Of a DNA stretch of 15,262 bases, positions 6,468 to 14,137 are shown one piece after another. Under the pieces are notes generated by a model. That model ran no database searches and had not been told where the DNA came from. It saw only the letters and a program-made list of their open reading frames with translations. This stretch comes from Desulfobulbaceae bacterium (GTDB lineage: Bacteria > Desulfobacterota > Desulfobulbia > Desulfobulbales > Desulfobulbaceae), in assembly GCA_026990725.1 (NCBI GenBank), contig JALXCX010000331.1:1-15262 (forward strand), in the 5' to 3' direction. Position 1 is the first letter of the stretch, and each line of letters starts with the position of its first letter. Position numbers and translations under genes: made by a program.

Positions 6468-8204
6468 TTACATCGCGACAAGCGGTAGATAGTCCGGCTC
6501 CCAACGCATTTTCCGAATCAGTTCTTTTAATCTGGCCGGATCATTCTGGTGCTGAAACTGGGAAAAAGCACAATTTCTGCTGACCCCGTTTGCAATTGCA
6601 GACTCACCCACGGCCTGAGCCACTTTCAAGCTGACATTTGCAAGCTCGGTCACAGGCGGTAGCAGAGTGCCACGGGCCATTGCCTCTTTGGAAACACATT
6701 GTGAAACCGCCTTGGCAGCAGCGGTGAAGAATTCCGGCAGGACCTGGCGAGCACCTGAAGCCAGCGTTCCCTGCCCCAACCCGGGAAAAACAAAGACATT
6801 ATTTGCCTGGCCGATACGATATGAGGCCCCTTCGTACAAGACATCAGGAAAAGGTGATCCCGTCCCAACGAGTGCCTGTCCATTTGTCCAGCTGTACAAG
6901 TCAGCCGGTACGGCCTCTGCATGATCAGTTGGATTGGATAAGGGCATAATGACAGGGCGACTGGTGTGTTCCAGTACAGCCTGAACTACTTCTTTTGTAA
7001 AGCAGCCAGCCTGACCTGATGTACCAATAAGCACTGTGACTCCAGCTTTTTTGACAACCTGTTCAAGTTGCAGATCGTTTTCGTCCTTAAGCCACTCCAG
7101 TGTGTCAGGATCTTTAGCAAATTTTTCTTTATAAGGGAGCAGATCACGATCTGTTGTGATGAGTCCGCGGGAATCAAGGGCATAGATTCGCGACCGGGCC
7201 TCGTCAACGCTCATTCCCTCTTCAACAAGCGCTGTTTTTATCTGTTCGGCAATACCGACACCACCAGCCCCGGCACCGTGAATCAGAAACACCTGATCTG
7301 CCAGTTTTTTCTGCTTAATTTTCATGGCCGTCAAAATACCAGCAAGAGCAACGGCCCCTGTGCCCTGAATGTCATCATTAAATGAAATCAGATCTTTGAG
7401 ATAAGCATCCCTGATGGCAAAGGCATTCTGTTTAGAGAAATCTTCCCACTGACATAGGGCATTAGGAAAGACATTACGGAAAGCCCGGGCAAAACGCTGG
7501 ATAAAATCAATATATTGATCTCCGGTAATACGCTTGTGACGCCAGCCAAGATACTCATCATCTGCCAACAGTTTTTCATTATTTGTGCCGACATCCAGCG
7601 AGATAGGCAAGCAATGCCAGGGAGCGATGCCAGCACCCTGGGTGTAAAGCATTAATTTCCCAACACAAATAGCAATCCCTCCGGCCCCTTGATCACCGAT
7701 GCCAAGAATTCCCTGATTATCCGTAACAACCGCAACACGAATATCCCTGGTCTGAAACCGCCTGAGAACGTCTTCTGCATGGTCAATATTGCCGGGATAG
7801 AAGTGAAGTCCATTGGCAGACCGGAACATGGAAGAAAAATTCTGACAGGCAAGGCCCACGGTTGGCGTATAGATAATGGACATGTTTTTAGCAATGTCAT
7901 TTTTTATTAAGGCATGGGCTAACGTAACATTGCGGTCAAAGAGGGAACGAATATAAACAAACCGTTCTATGTCTGATTCTTTATGTAATACTTTGTACTT
8001 ACTGTTTGTTACCTGTTCCTCAAGAGTCCGGACAGCAGGTGGCAACATGGAGACAAGGCCAAGCCGCACACGCTCATCCCAGGTAAATGCTGTTCCCTTG
8101 TTAATAAACGCGTTACCGTGCAGGCCAGAGCCGCTGGTATACACATATATTTCACGGGTATTGCCATATTCGTCGTACTTGAACATTGCGGAATTTTCAG
8201 ACAT
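6468..8204 (-). CDS. maeA: Malic enzyme, NAD-type (MaeA/SfcA-like)
   Basis: This 578-residue enzyme converts malate to pyruvate, CO2 and reduced cofactor. It has the long malic enzyme fold: catalytic Tyr112 in IYTPTVG, the TDNQGILGIGDQGAGG segment (161-176), catalytic Lys183 in VGKL, metal ligands E254-D255 in QWEDF and D278 in FNDDIQGTG, and a Rossmann motif, HGAGAGGVGIAEQI (309-322). Length and motif spacing match E. coli MaeA (about 565 aa) rather than the short or MaeB-type enzymes. The NAD preference is assumed from that match. A GTG at 8228 would add eight residues, but the ATG at 8204 has AAGGAG at ideal distance and is preferred. It lies upstream of dctP on the same strand and is divergent from the kamA-like gene. 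Confidence 0.96.
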   Translation of the reverse strand: MSENSAMFKYDEYGNTREIYVYTSGSGLHGNAFINKGTAFTWDERVRLGLVSMLPPAVRTLEEQVTNSKYKVLHKESDIERFVYIRSLFDRNVTLAHALIKNDIAKNMSIIYTPTVGLACQNFSSMFRSANGLHFYPGNIDHAEDVLRRFQTRDIRVAVVTDNQGILGIGDQGAGGIAICVGKLMLYTQGAGIAPWHCLPISLDVGTNNEKLLADDEYLGWRHKRITGDQYIDFIQRFARAFRNVFPNALCQWEDFSKQNAFAIRDAYLKDLISFNDDIQGTGAVALAGILTAMKIKQKKLADQVFLIHGAGAGGVGIAEQIKTALVEEGMSVDEARSRIYALDSRGLITTDRDLLPYKEKFAKDPDTLEWLKDENDLQLEQVVKKAGVTVLIGTSGQAGCFTKEVVQAVLEHTSRPVIMPLSNPTDHAEAVPADLYSWTNGQALVGTGSPFPDVLYEGASYRIGQANNVFVFPGLGQGTLASGARQVLPEFFTAAAKAVSQCVSKEAMARGTLLPPVTELANVSLKVAQAVGESAIANGVSRNCAFSQFQHQNDPARLKELIRKMRWEPDYLPLVAM

Positions 8205-8229
8205 TGTGATCTCCTTGTCACCGTTCACC

Positions 8230-8280
8230 TTGACGGCACCGTGGAATGACGATTATACAAACCAGATTATCTGGTTCACT
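8230..8280. promoter_or_regulatory. Divergent maeA/kamA promoter region with a perfect palindrome
   Basis: AACCAGAT-T-ATCTGGTT (8260-8276) is a perfect 17-bp palindrome. On the minus strand a TATAAT (complement of 8252-8257) lies next to it, so the palindrome fills the space between the -10 and where the -35 of maeA would be; no good -35 is visible. The predicted maeA leader is about 40 nt. On the plus strand TTGACG (8230-8235) is a possible -35 for the kamA-like gene, with weak -10 candidates at 8251-8260. The geometry suggests a transcription-factor site controlling one or both genes. The regulator is not in the window. Confidence 0.6.
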
Positions 8281-8317
8281 GACATCTCCCTTGTATCACC
8301 AACCTTCAGGGTGCGCA

Positions 8318-9373
8318 ATGACAAGCTGGAAAAATCAACTAAAAAACAGCGTCACGACAAGTCAAGATCTATGCCGCGAACTCAGCTGTAACAAACAGAC
8401 TGTTGAGCTGGTGGCCGCACACTACCCTTTTCGCATTACCCCTTACTACCTGAAGCTCATAAAGAAAATCGGGAAGCCCTTGTATAATCAAGCGGTTCCG
8501 GATTTACGGGAGCTGTCTGATCCATCAGGAATGGCAGATCCCCTGGGAGAGGAAAATTTAAGCCCGGTGGCTAATCTCGTCCATAAGTATCCTGATCGGG
8601 CGTTATTTTTGGTGTGCAATGAATGTGCGATGTATTGTCGTTTTTGTACCCGTAAACGAAAAGTAGGAAAACCGGAGATGGTTATAAATGAAAAGACCAT
8701 TGCGGCAGGTCTGGATTATATAGAGGCCACTCCGGCAATACGGGAAGTTTTGATTTCCGGAGGAGACCCGCTACTACTCAGCGACCAGCGGCTGGAGAGT
8801 ATTCTGCAACGCTTAAAAAAAATATCTTCAATTGAGGTCATCAGGATAGGAACCAGAGTTCCCTGTACCCTGCCCATGCGGATAACAGATGATCTTTGCC
8901 AAATGCTGAAAAAGTACCACCCCCTCTATATCAACACGCACTTTAACCATCCTGCTGAAATTACAAAAGAATCGGCACAGGCATGCACAATGCTTGCCGA
9001 GGCGGGAATTCCACTGGGGTGTCAGACCGTTCTGCTGCGGGGGGTGAATGATTCACCGGAAATTATTCAGGAATTGATGTGCAAACTCTTAACAATCCGG
9101 GTCAAGCCCTACTATCTTTTTCAGGCAGACTTGACCAGAGGTACCAGTCATTTCCGGACACGAATCAACACCGGGCTTGAAATCATGAAAGGATTAATTG
9201 GCAATGTCTCCGGTATGGCCGTACCGACCTATGCGCTCGACGCCCCTGGAGGTAAAGGGAAAATTCCCTTAACGCCTGATTATATAAAGTCTCTTGGTAC
9301 AACACTTGAATTTATCAGCTACAGAAATATTCCATGCTCCTATCCTAATTATGAGGAAAAAACAGAGACTTGA
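8318..9373 (+). CDS. KamA-family radical SAM protein, lysine 2,3-aminomutase-like
   Basis: With the start at 8318 the protein has 351 residues and begins MTSWKNQLKNSVTT, the usual KamA start. An ATG at 8246 would add 24 unrelated residues and place the palindrome inside the gene, so it is rejected. The radical SAM cluster is C103-x3-C107-x2-C110, within CAMYCRFCTRKRK. SGGDP (147-151) is the SAM-binding loop. Lys315 in DAPGGKGKIP is the PLP lysine, and Asp271 (FQADLTRGTSHFR) and Asp308 (LDAPGG) match the two aspartates that hold the lysine substrate in clostridial lysine 2,3-aminomutase. EpmB has a different sequence at the PLP site, so an aminomutase is favoured over an EF-P-modifying enzyme. 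The clostridial-type C-terminal extension (416 aa total) is missing, and no acetyltransferase (ablB), epmA or efp gene is adjacent. A weak AGGG precedes the start. Confidence 0.85.
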   Translation: MTSWKNQLKNSVTTSQDLCRELSCNKQTVELVAAHYPFRITPYYLKLIKKIGKPLYNQAVPDLRELSDPSGMADPLGEENLSPVANLVHKYPDRALFLVCNECAMYCRFCTRKRKVGKPEMVINEKTIAAGLDYIEATPAIREVLISGGDPLLLSDQRLESILQRLKKISSIEVIRIGTRVPCTLPMRITDDLCQMLKKYHPLYINTHFNHPAEITKESAQACTMLAEAGIPLGCQTVLLRGVNDSPEIIQELMCKLLTIRVKPYYLFQADLTRGTSHFRTRINTGLEIMKGLIGNVSGMAVPTYALDAPGGKGKIPLTPDYIKSLGTTLEFISYRNIPCSYPNYEEKTET

Positions 9374-9504
9374 TTACGTCGATTTTCCTTTACCAGATAG
9401 AGTTCGACAGCTCAATCTTCAACAATGCGCCCTGGCTTAATAGTTTACTATGCGACATTACAGATTCAGCCTTAAAAAAAAAATTGTGGTAGAAAGCAGC
9501 GTGA

Positions 9505-11253
9505 TCAACGCTCATCAGCCAGAGCACGGTCATAGAGTTTACCAACGCCATATTCCCTTCGACGTTGAAATTTTTCCCAGGAAGGTCCTATAAGCTGCAT
9601 TTCGGGATATTCTTTTTGAATGCTCCGGGCAATTTCCATTTCTTTGGTACACCCTGTAGAATAGGTCGCATCCTTTCCGGTCCATTCGGGGGGGACTTTC
9701 ATGCCCATAAGTTCAAAAGATTTTTCTATATCGGAAACTGATTGAAAACGCCAAATATCGATCACTCCTGAACGCTGAAAGATTTCCCACATATACATAA
9801 TATCATCAGCATCCATTCCTTCTTCAAAATGTTCTCCAGGATTAATTATAAAGACATCGTGCATGTTCGTTCGTAAATACTCAACAAAAATGTTGAGTAT
9901 TTTTTTTGCCAGGGCAAGCTGACCGGGAATAGAACCAACAATAGCTGAATAAAACATAATGGTTTTGCCCTGGCTTCTTTCCTTTTGTACTTTTTCAATA
10001 AGCTCTGCCGCTTTATGCTCAAGCGCTGAATCAGAAAAACGAATTGCTGACGGATGATGCGGCTTACGATTTATGTCGACTTCCCCCCTATCCTCCCGGA
10101 CAACCGAAACCAGATCACGGGTAAACAAAAATCGGTTATTAATGCACTCCCGGTTGCCCGGACAACGGCTGACAACCAGCCCTGCCTCCTTAAATGCCCG
10201 GGCAAAAGTGATTGAGGTCAACAACGGATTAAACTGTTCCCTTGTTCCATCAGCCATGACCAGCATCCGGTTATTTGTATGCAATCGCTTAAGTAAAGCA
10301 TTCTTTGAAATTGCTGTTTCCGTTATAAACTCGGATCCATTGAGAAGTTCATGCAAAATAGGGTCTTCCAGTAAATCAACAAAATTTATCCTGTGATAGA
10401 AAAACCCCTGTTTGACAGACAACATCACTTTAATCCCCATTTTCTGGAGTATCCTTATGATGGCCAGATCAAAAACAATTTCTCCGCTCCTGCCGCCAAT
10501 CCAGAGTATATAAGGTCTGCGCTTACCCGAAATAACATCTCGGAGCCAGTCACAAAGCCATAGCCACCCCTCGCTCTGAATAGGCACATTCATCAACTCT
10601 TCCAACTCCTCCATGGCTGGAGGTGAGTCATTCTGCCAAATCTCCTCAACAGTTGAGAGGATGAGTAACCTGCGGAGTCGTAAAATATGCTGCTGTAGAT
10701 CAATATCATCAAGAGTCGTCTCGGTATTAATCTCCAGCCCTTGTAATGAGTTGAAGGCTTTTTGAAAATCCGAACGCTCAAGAAACGCAGCGGCCCGCCT
10801 GTTGGTCTGTTCTTTTACTTTTGCCAGAGGCCTGGCTATTTCGCTGATATGGGTAAAAATTGTAAGAAGACGTTTATCAAGTCTGGATGGCAGCAAGACT
10901 TTGGAGGATGCTTCGTGCTGAAACTTGATAGAGAGCAGACTGAGAAGGTATTGCTGGCGAAACTCATCATGAACAACATCTTTCACCAGTTGTTCAACCC
11001 TTTTCCAGGCCTCCATATAGGCAGATGTCAACTGCGTATCTGCGCGTTTTTCTATAATTGCATTAAAGAGTTTATCCGAACATGGATAATAGAATTTTTC
11101 TCCGTCAAGATGAACTATAAAATTCAACTGTTCAGGTGAGGCCACATAATCAGGAAAAGCCTCATAAGCGAGATGATTCTCTGTATAAAAATTGGTCAGC
11201 CAGGCATCCCGATCCGGATCCTCACCCATGGTTATTTTTCCTGTATCGCTCAT
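9505..11253 (-). CDS. Unrecognised 582-aa protein with a DUF89/ARMT1-like central region
   Basis: I do not recognise this protein as a whole. It is soluble, with no signal peptide or membrane helix. Residues 1-240 are mainly helical and charged. Residues 248-300 (YILWIGGRSGEIVFD, then KVMLSVKQG) resemble the DUF89 core (DNAGEIVFD followed by a VKG strand), and VVSRCPGNRE (360-369) resembles the KGxGNxE motif that follows it. The Asp-Asn pair that binds metal in DUF89 enzymes is Gly-Arg here, and the Lys-Gly of the second motif is Arg-Cys. Residues 410-582 form a separate block (FIINPGEHFEEGMDADDIMYMWEIFQRSG at 468-496, TGCTKEMEIA at 533-542) that I cannot assign. The ATG at 11253 has GGAG at 4-5 nt. 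It follows the shikimate kinase gene by 25 bp and is the last gene of that operon. No clear terminator follows. The 131-bp gap to the convergent kamA-like gene holds only a run of ten A (9474-9483). Confidence 0.85.
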   Translation of the reverse strand: MSDTGKITMGEDPDRDAWLTNFYTENHLAYEAFPDYVASPEQLNFIVHLDGEKFYYPCSDKLFNAIIEKRADTQLTSAYMEAWKRVEQLVKDVVHDEFRQQYLLSLLSIKFQHEASSKVLLPSRLDKRLLTIFTHISEIARPLAKVKEQTNRRAAAFLERSDFQKAFNSLQGLEINTETTLDDIDLQQHILRLRRLLILSTVEEIWQNDSPPAMEELEELMNVPIQSEGWLWLCDWLRDVISGKRRPYILWIGGRSGEIVFDLAIIRILQKMGIKVMLSVKQGFFYHRINFVDLLEDPILHELLNGSEFITETAISKNALLKRLHTNNRMLVMADGTREQFNPLLTSITFARAFKEAGLVVSRCPGNRECINNRFLFTRDLVSVVREDRGEVDINRKPHHPSAIRFSDSALEHKAAELIEKVQKERSQGKTIMFYSAIVGSIPGQLALAKKILNIFVEYLRTNMHDVFIINPGEHFEEGMDADDIMYMWEIFQRSGVIDIWRFQSVSDIEKSFELMGMKVPPEWTGKDATYSTGCTKEMEIARSIQKEYPEMQLIGPSWEKFQRRREYGVGKLYDRALADER

Positions 11254-11278
11254 ATTACTCCGGAATCAGGGTAAATTA

Positions 11279-11788
11279 TTATCGTATTATATCTTTAATG
11301 GAAGCAACAACATCTGCTATTTCCCGATCTTCGACTGAAACTTCAACGTCTGCGGCCTGTCTATAGAGTGGAAGGCGGGCGGCGAAAAGTTTTCGGGCAT
11401 CTTTTAAGCTTTTCAGTAGAGGCCGTTTTTTTAGTTTTTTCTTTGCCCGGGGATGAGCCTGCATGGAGGAAAGTATTGCCTCGACAGATGAATGAAGATA
11501 GACCACTCTGCCAAGCCTGTTAATATTTTTTACCTGGAAAAAACCGCCCCCGGTAGAGACCACAGTTCCTGTAACATGATACTCGAGCCAGTCTGCTGTC
11601 TGCTGCTCAAGCTGCCGGAAATGCGGTTCTCCGTGTTCTGCAAAGATACGACGAATTTTCATTTTCGCCATTGATTCGATCAAATCGTCGGTATCAACAG
11701 CAAACCTGCCTGTCCGGTCAGCAAGTTCTCTGGCAGTTCTCCCCTTGCCCACCCCCATAAAACCGATCAAAATAATATTATTCTTCAT
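11279..11788 (-). CDS. aroK: Shikimate kinase with an atypical P-loop
   Basis: This 169-residue cytoplasmic kinase phosphorylates shikimate in the chorismate (aromatic amino acid) pathway. Most conserved sites are present: the P-loop GFMGVGK (9-15), D32/D34 in VDTDD, R58 in FRQLE, the glycine triplet STGGGF (80-82), the lid arginine in KRPLL (122) and R143 in LYRQ. One departure is clear: the residue after the P-loop lysine is Gly16, where Ser or Thr normally helps bind Mg-ATP; a Thr follows at 18. GTG at 11794 would give two more residues. GAGGAA precedes both starts and does not decide between them; ATG at 11788 is chosen because family members begin close to the P-loop. It lies 25 bp downstream of ktrA and 25 bp upstream of the 582-residue gene, so the three are probably one operon. 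Confidence 0.93.
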   Translation of the reverse strand: MKNNIILIGFMGVGKGRTARELADRTGRFAVDTDDLIESMAKMKIRRIFAEHGEPHFRQLEQQTADWLEYHVTGTVVSTGGGFFQVKNINRLGRVVYLHSSVEAILSSMQAHPRAKKKLKKRPLLKSLKDARKLFAARLPLYRQAADVEVSVEDREIADVVASIKDIIR

Positions 11789-11813
11789 AAGCACTCTTCC
11801 TCAAAACCAATTA

Positions 11814-12464
11814 TCAGGCTTCAATCTCCTTATTATCATTTGTTTTTCGCATGACGACAAGTTTGTCCCCTTTTTGCAGAATATACTCTGCATTGGGAAT
11901 AACACTTCCCTGGTCATCGTCTTTTCGGCGAATAGAGATGACCATAACATTTTTTTTATGAGGAAGATTCAACTGACGCAAATCTTTGCCTGCCCATTTA
12001 TCAACAACAAGCTCCTGAAAACAAAGTTCAGGATCAAAAGCAGCGTATTGAAGAAAACCTGGAATAGCAACTTTTGAAGCCAGCTGGACAGCAGCGAGTT
12101 GTTCCGGAATTATAACAGTATCAACACCCAGTTTGTACAACAACCGCTGATGCTCAGGGCTGACAGCCTTAACCCAGACCTGTTCAACATCAAGCTCTTT
12201 CAAGTACATGCTGATCATCGACGAAGCCGCAATAGAATTGCCCACACTGACAAGCACATATGAAATACCCCGAAGGCCAAGCTGCTCAAGCGCTTCAACC
12301 GTATTGGCATCTGCCCGGTAAACTTTTGTCAGGCTGTCTTTGGCAAGTTGCACTCTTGCCTGACGACTGTCTATACCTATCACTGGAAACCCTAGTTCAG
12401 CCAATGTTTTGGCAAAATAAAAACCAAATTTTCCAAGGCCTATAACGGCAATTTCCTGTTTCAT
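11814..12464 (-). CDS. ktrA: Potassium uptake regulatory subunit KtrA/TrkA (RCK domain)
   Basis: This 216-residue, peripheral cytoplasmic protein controls the KtrB channel through nucleotide binding. The RCK_N Rossmann domain starts at once: IAVIGLGKFGFYFAKTLAELG (5-25) holds the GxGxxG motif, and the acidic GIDSR after strand 2 fits NAD(H)/ATP binding. The RCK_C domain covers about 140-216 (FQELVVDKWAGKDLRQLNLP, then GDKLVVM near the end). A single RCK_N/RCK_C unit of this size is the KtrA type, unlike the duplicated E. coli TrkA of about 458 aa. The ATG at 12464 is preceded by AAGGT at 6 nt. The channel gene ktrB lies upstream across a structured 244-bp gap. The shikimate kinase gene follows. 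Confidence 0.95.
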   Translation of the reverse strand: MKQEIAVIGLGKFGFYFAKTLAELGFPVIGIDSRQARVQLAKDSLTKVYRADANTVEALEQLGLRGISYVLVSVGNSIAASSMISMYLKELDVEQVWVKAVSPEHQRLLYKLGVDTVIIPEQLAAVQLASKVAIPGFLQYAAFDPELCFQELVVDKWAGKDLRQLNLPHKKNVMVISIRRKDDDQGSVIPNAEYILQKGDKLVVMRKTNDNKEIEA

Positions 12465-12543
12465 ATTAATACCTTGTCCTGTTTATTTTCCCTGGTGACC
12501 AACAAAAAATGAGAGTCTTGCGTAAACAGCCTCAGCCAATAAG

Positions 12544-12712
12544 GTAACTATTCAGGTATCAGCACAATGTTGGCATAACCTGTGGCCTGTAACTGTTCAG
12601 ATGTACTCCATAGCGGAGTCGCGGCTTACCTGAGGTGGCAGGTCAACAAACTATAGCCCCTCTATGTGAGGCGGCCTGATCGCCGCACTATGGGGTGCAG
12701 TTGAACAGTTAC
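12544..12712. repeat. Structured palindromic element between ktrB and ktrA
   Basis: GTAACTGTTCA (12589-12599) and its perfect inverse TGAACAGTTAC (12702-12712) close a 124-nt element. Within it CCATAG and CTATGG extend the pairing imperfectly, as an alternative fold. Four small hairpins follow in order: ACTCC/GGAGT (12605-12619), ACCTG/CAGGT (12628-12643), CCTC/GAGG (12659-12671) and GCGGC/GCCGC (12671-12686), making a cloverleaf-like fold. A further direct copy, GTAACTATTCAG (12544-12555), differs from 12589-12600 at one base. The right arm covers the ktrB stop codon (12709-12711). No target-site duplication was seen. It may be a REP/MITE-like repeat or a regulatory RNA structure in the ktrBA message. 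The rest of the gap (12465-12543) holds the ktrA ribosome-binding site and a small TGGTGACCA palindrome (12493-12501). Confidence 0.65.
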
Positions 12713-14073
12713 CCAATAAGTAGATTACCTTCAGGTCGGGCTATCAACTCTTCCTTTTTATATTCTTGAACCAGAGCAAGAAATATCAAGGGGCCCAGCC
12801 GACCAATAAACATCAAAACCATGATAACAAACTTACCTGCTCCACTCAGCCCGGCTGTCAATCCAGTTGTCAGGCCGGCAGTCCCAAGGGCAGAGGTTAC
12901 TTCAAAAGCTATCTCAAGCAGAAATCCCCGGCTTCCTGCATGGGGGATACTGCCTCCCTCGGTAATATGCAGTAAAAAGACCGCAGCAACGACCAGTAAA
13001 AAGCTGTAAAGAGTCAAAGAAAGAGCTCGATCAACAGTATCTTTTGATGCCGCAATATGACCAATAACCGCCTGCTTACGCCCTAGAAGATGCGCTCGGT
13101 AAAAGGATAACATTACCCGGAATGTGGTCACCTTGACCCCCCCGGCAGTTGAACCGGGAGCACCGCCCACCAGCATCAAAACCATCATAAAAAGGAGTGA
13201 AACGTTGGTCATCTGGCTTATTTCAACAGTGTTAAATCCAGCCGTTCTGCAGGTTACTGATTGGAAAAGGCTGCCAAGAACAGCAGTGTTCAAAGAAACA
13301 CCACGCGAAAAAAAGACATATTCTGTAAAATACAGAATAACGGCGCCTCCAAAGACAAGCCATACAGATGTGGAAAGAACAACCCTTGAATACCAGGACA
13401 AACGTATCCGCTTTCTTCTGTTTTTCCATGGCATCCTTGAAGCTAGCCATTGCAGGATTTCGACAAGCACAGAGAATCCCAGTCCGCCAACAATGATAAG
13501 TACCATAAAAACAGTCAGGACGTCCCAACGATTCTGCCATGGTAGGAGACTGTCACTGTTCAGAGAAAAACCAGCATTACAAAAGGCTGAAACAGAATGA
13601 AACAATGCTGAAAAAGGAGATATTTCAGCAGGAAGAAGTGTATACAGCAGTCGGGCGCCAAGGGCCTCCACAAAAAGAGCCAGAAAAACTATGGCAATCA
13701 AAAATCTGCCCAGACTGAATCCTGGATCATGGAGCAGGTTCTGGCCCACGGCCAGTCTGTCGGTCAGAGAGACCCGTTGCCGAACCAGATAAAGCCCCAG
13801 TGAGGCAAGTGTCATCACACCGAGTCCACCAATCTGGATAAGAAATAATATAACGCCCTGGCCAAAACGGGAAAACGATGACCCTGTATCCACAACAGCC
13901 AATCCGGTAACACAGGTCGCTGATGTTGCTGTAAAGAAAGCATCAATTACACCAACACGATGCCCTGAAAATACACCATCAACCAGGAGCAGAACACTGC
14001 CGATAAAAATGGCCGCTCCAAAAAAAAGAATCGGAAACAAGAGCGGGTTAAGCGATTTTTTAACAGTAAACAT
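12709..14073 (-). CDS. ktrB: Potassium uptake channel subunit KtrB/TrkH
   Basis: This 454-residue membrane protein has the four M1-P-M2 repeats of the Trk/Ktr superfamily. Each pore loop is visible: SATCVTGLAV (51-60), SAFCNAGFSL (162-171), SVTCRTAGFN (272-281) and SALGTAGLTTG (394-404). Their glycines (Gly57, 168, 279 and 400) form the K+ selectivity filter. GGAPGSTAGGVK (303-314) is the conserved stretch before the third-to-fourth repeat linker, and FIGRLGPLIF (422-431) the C-terminal helix motif. Length and architecture fit KtrB. It imports K+ coupled to Na+ or H+ and is gated by KtrA, encoded just downstream. The ATG at 14073 has no clear Shine-Dalgarno, and no better in-frame start exists before an upstream stop. 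The stop codon lies inside the right arm of the structured element. Confidence 0.95.
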   Translation of the reverse strand: MFTVKKSLNPLLFPILFFGAAIFIGSVLLLVDGVFSGHRVGVIDAFFTATSATCVTGLAVVDTGSSFSRFGQGVILFLIQIGGLGVMTLASLGLYLVRQRVSLTDRLAVGQNLLHDPGFSLGRFLIAIVFLALFVEALGARLLYTLLPAEISPFSALFHSVSAFCNAGFSLNSDSLLPWQNRWDVLTVFMVLIIVGGLGFSVLVEILQWLASRMPWKNRRKRIRLSWYSRVVLSTSVWLVFGGAVILYFTEYVFFSRGVSLNTAVLGSLFQSVTCRTAGFNTVEISQMTNVSLLFMMVLMLVGGAPGSTAGGVKVTTFRVMLSFYRAHLLGRKQAVIGHIAASKDTVDRALSLTLYSFLLVVAAVFLLHITEGGSIPHAGSRGFLLEIAFEVTSALGTAGLTTGLTAGLSGAGKFVIMVLMFIGRLGPLIFLALVQEYKKEELIARPEGNLLIG

Positions 14074-14137
14074 GTCGGCATATTTATCGTAAAAAATTCA
14101 TCTTGTCCATTTCCGCGATAAAATGCCGAAAAACAGC

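Noticed and set aside
8205..8228. GTG start of malic enzyme at 8228
   Set aside because: The ATG at 8204 has a much better AAGGAG at the right distance, and this ribosome-binding site would lie inside the longer version.
8246..8317. N-terminal extension of the kamA-like gene from an ATG at 8246
   Set aside because: The 24 extra residues do not resemble the family, the ribosome-binding site is poor, and the extension would overlap the promoter palindrome.
9474..9530. Terminator for the 582-residue gene (AGCGT/ACGCT stem and a ten-T run on the minus strand)
   Set aside because: The 5-bp stem includes the stop codon region and is about 14 nt away from the T-run, too far for a standard Rho-independent terminator.
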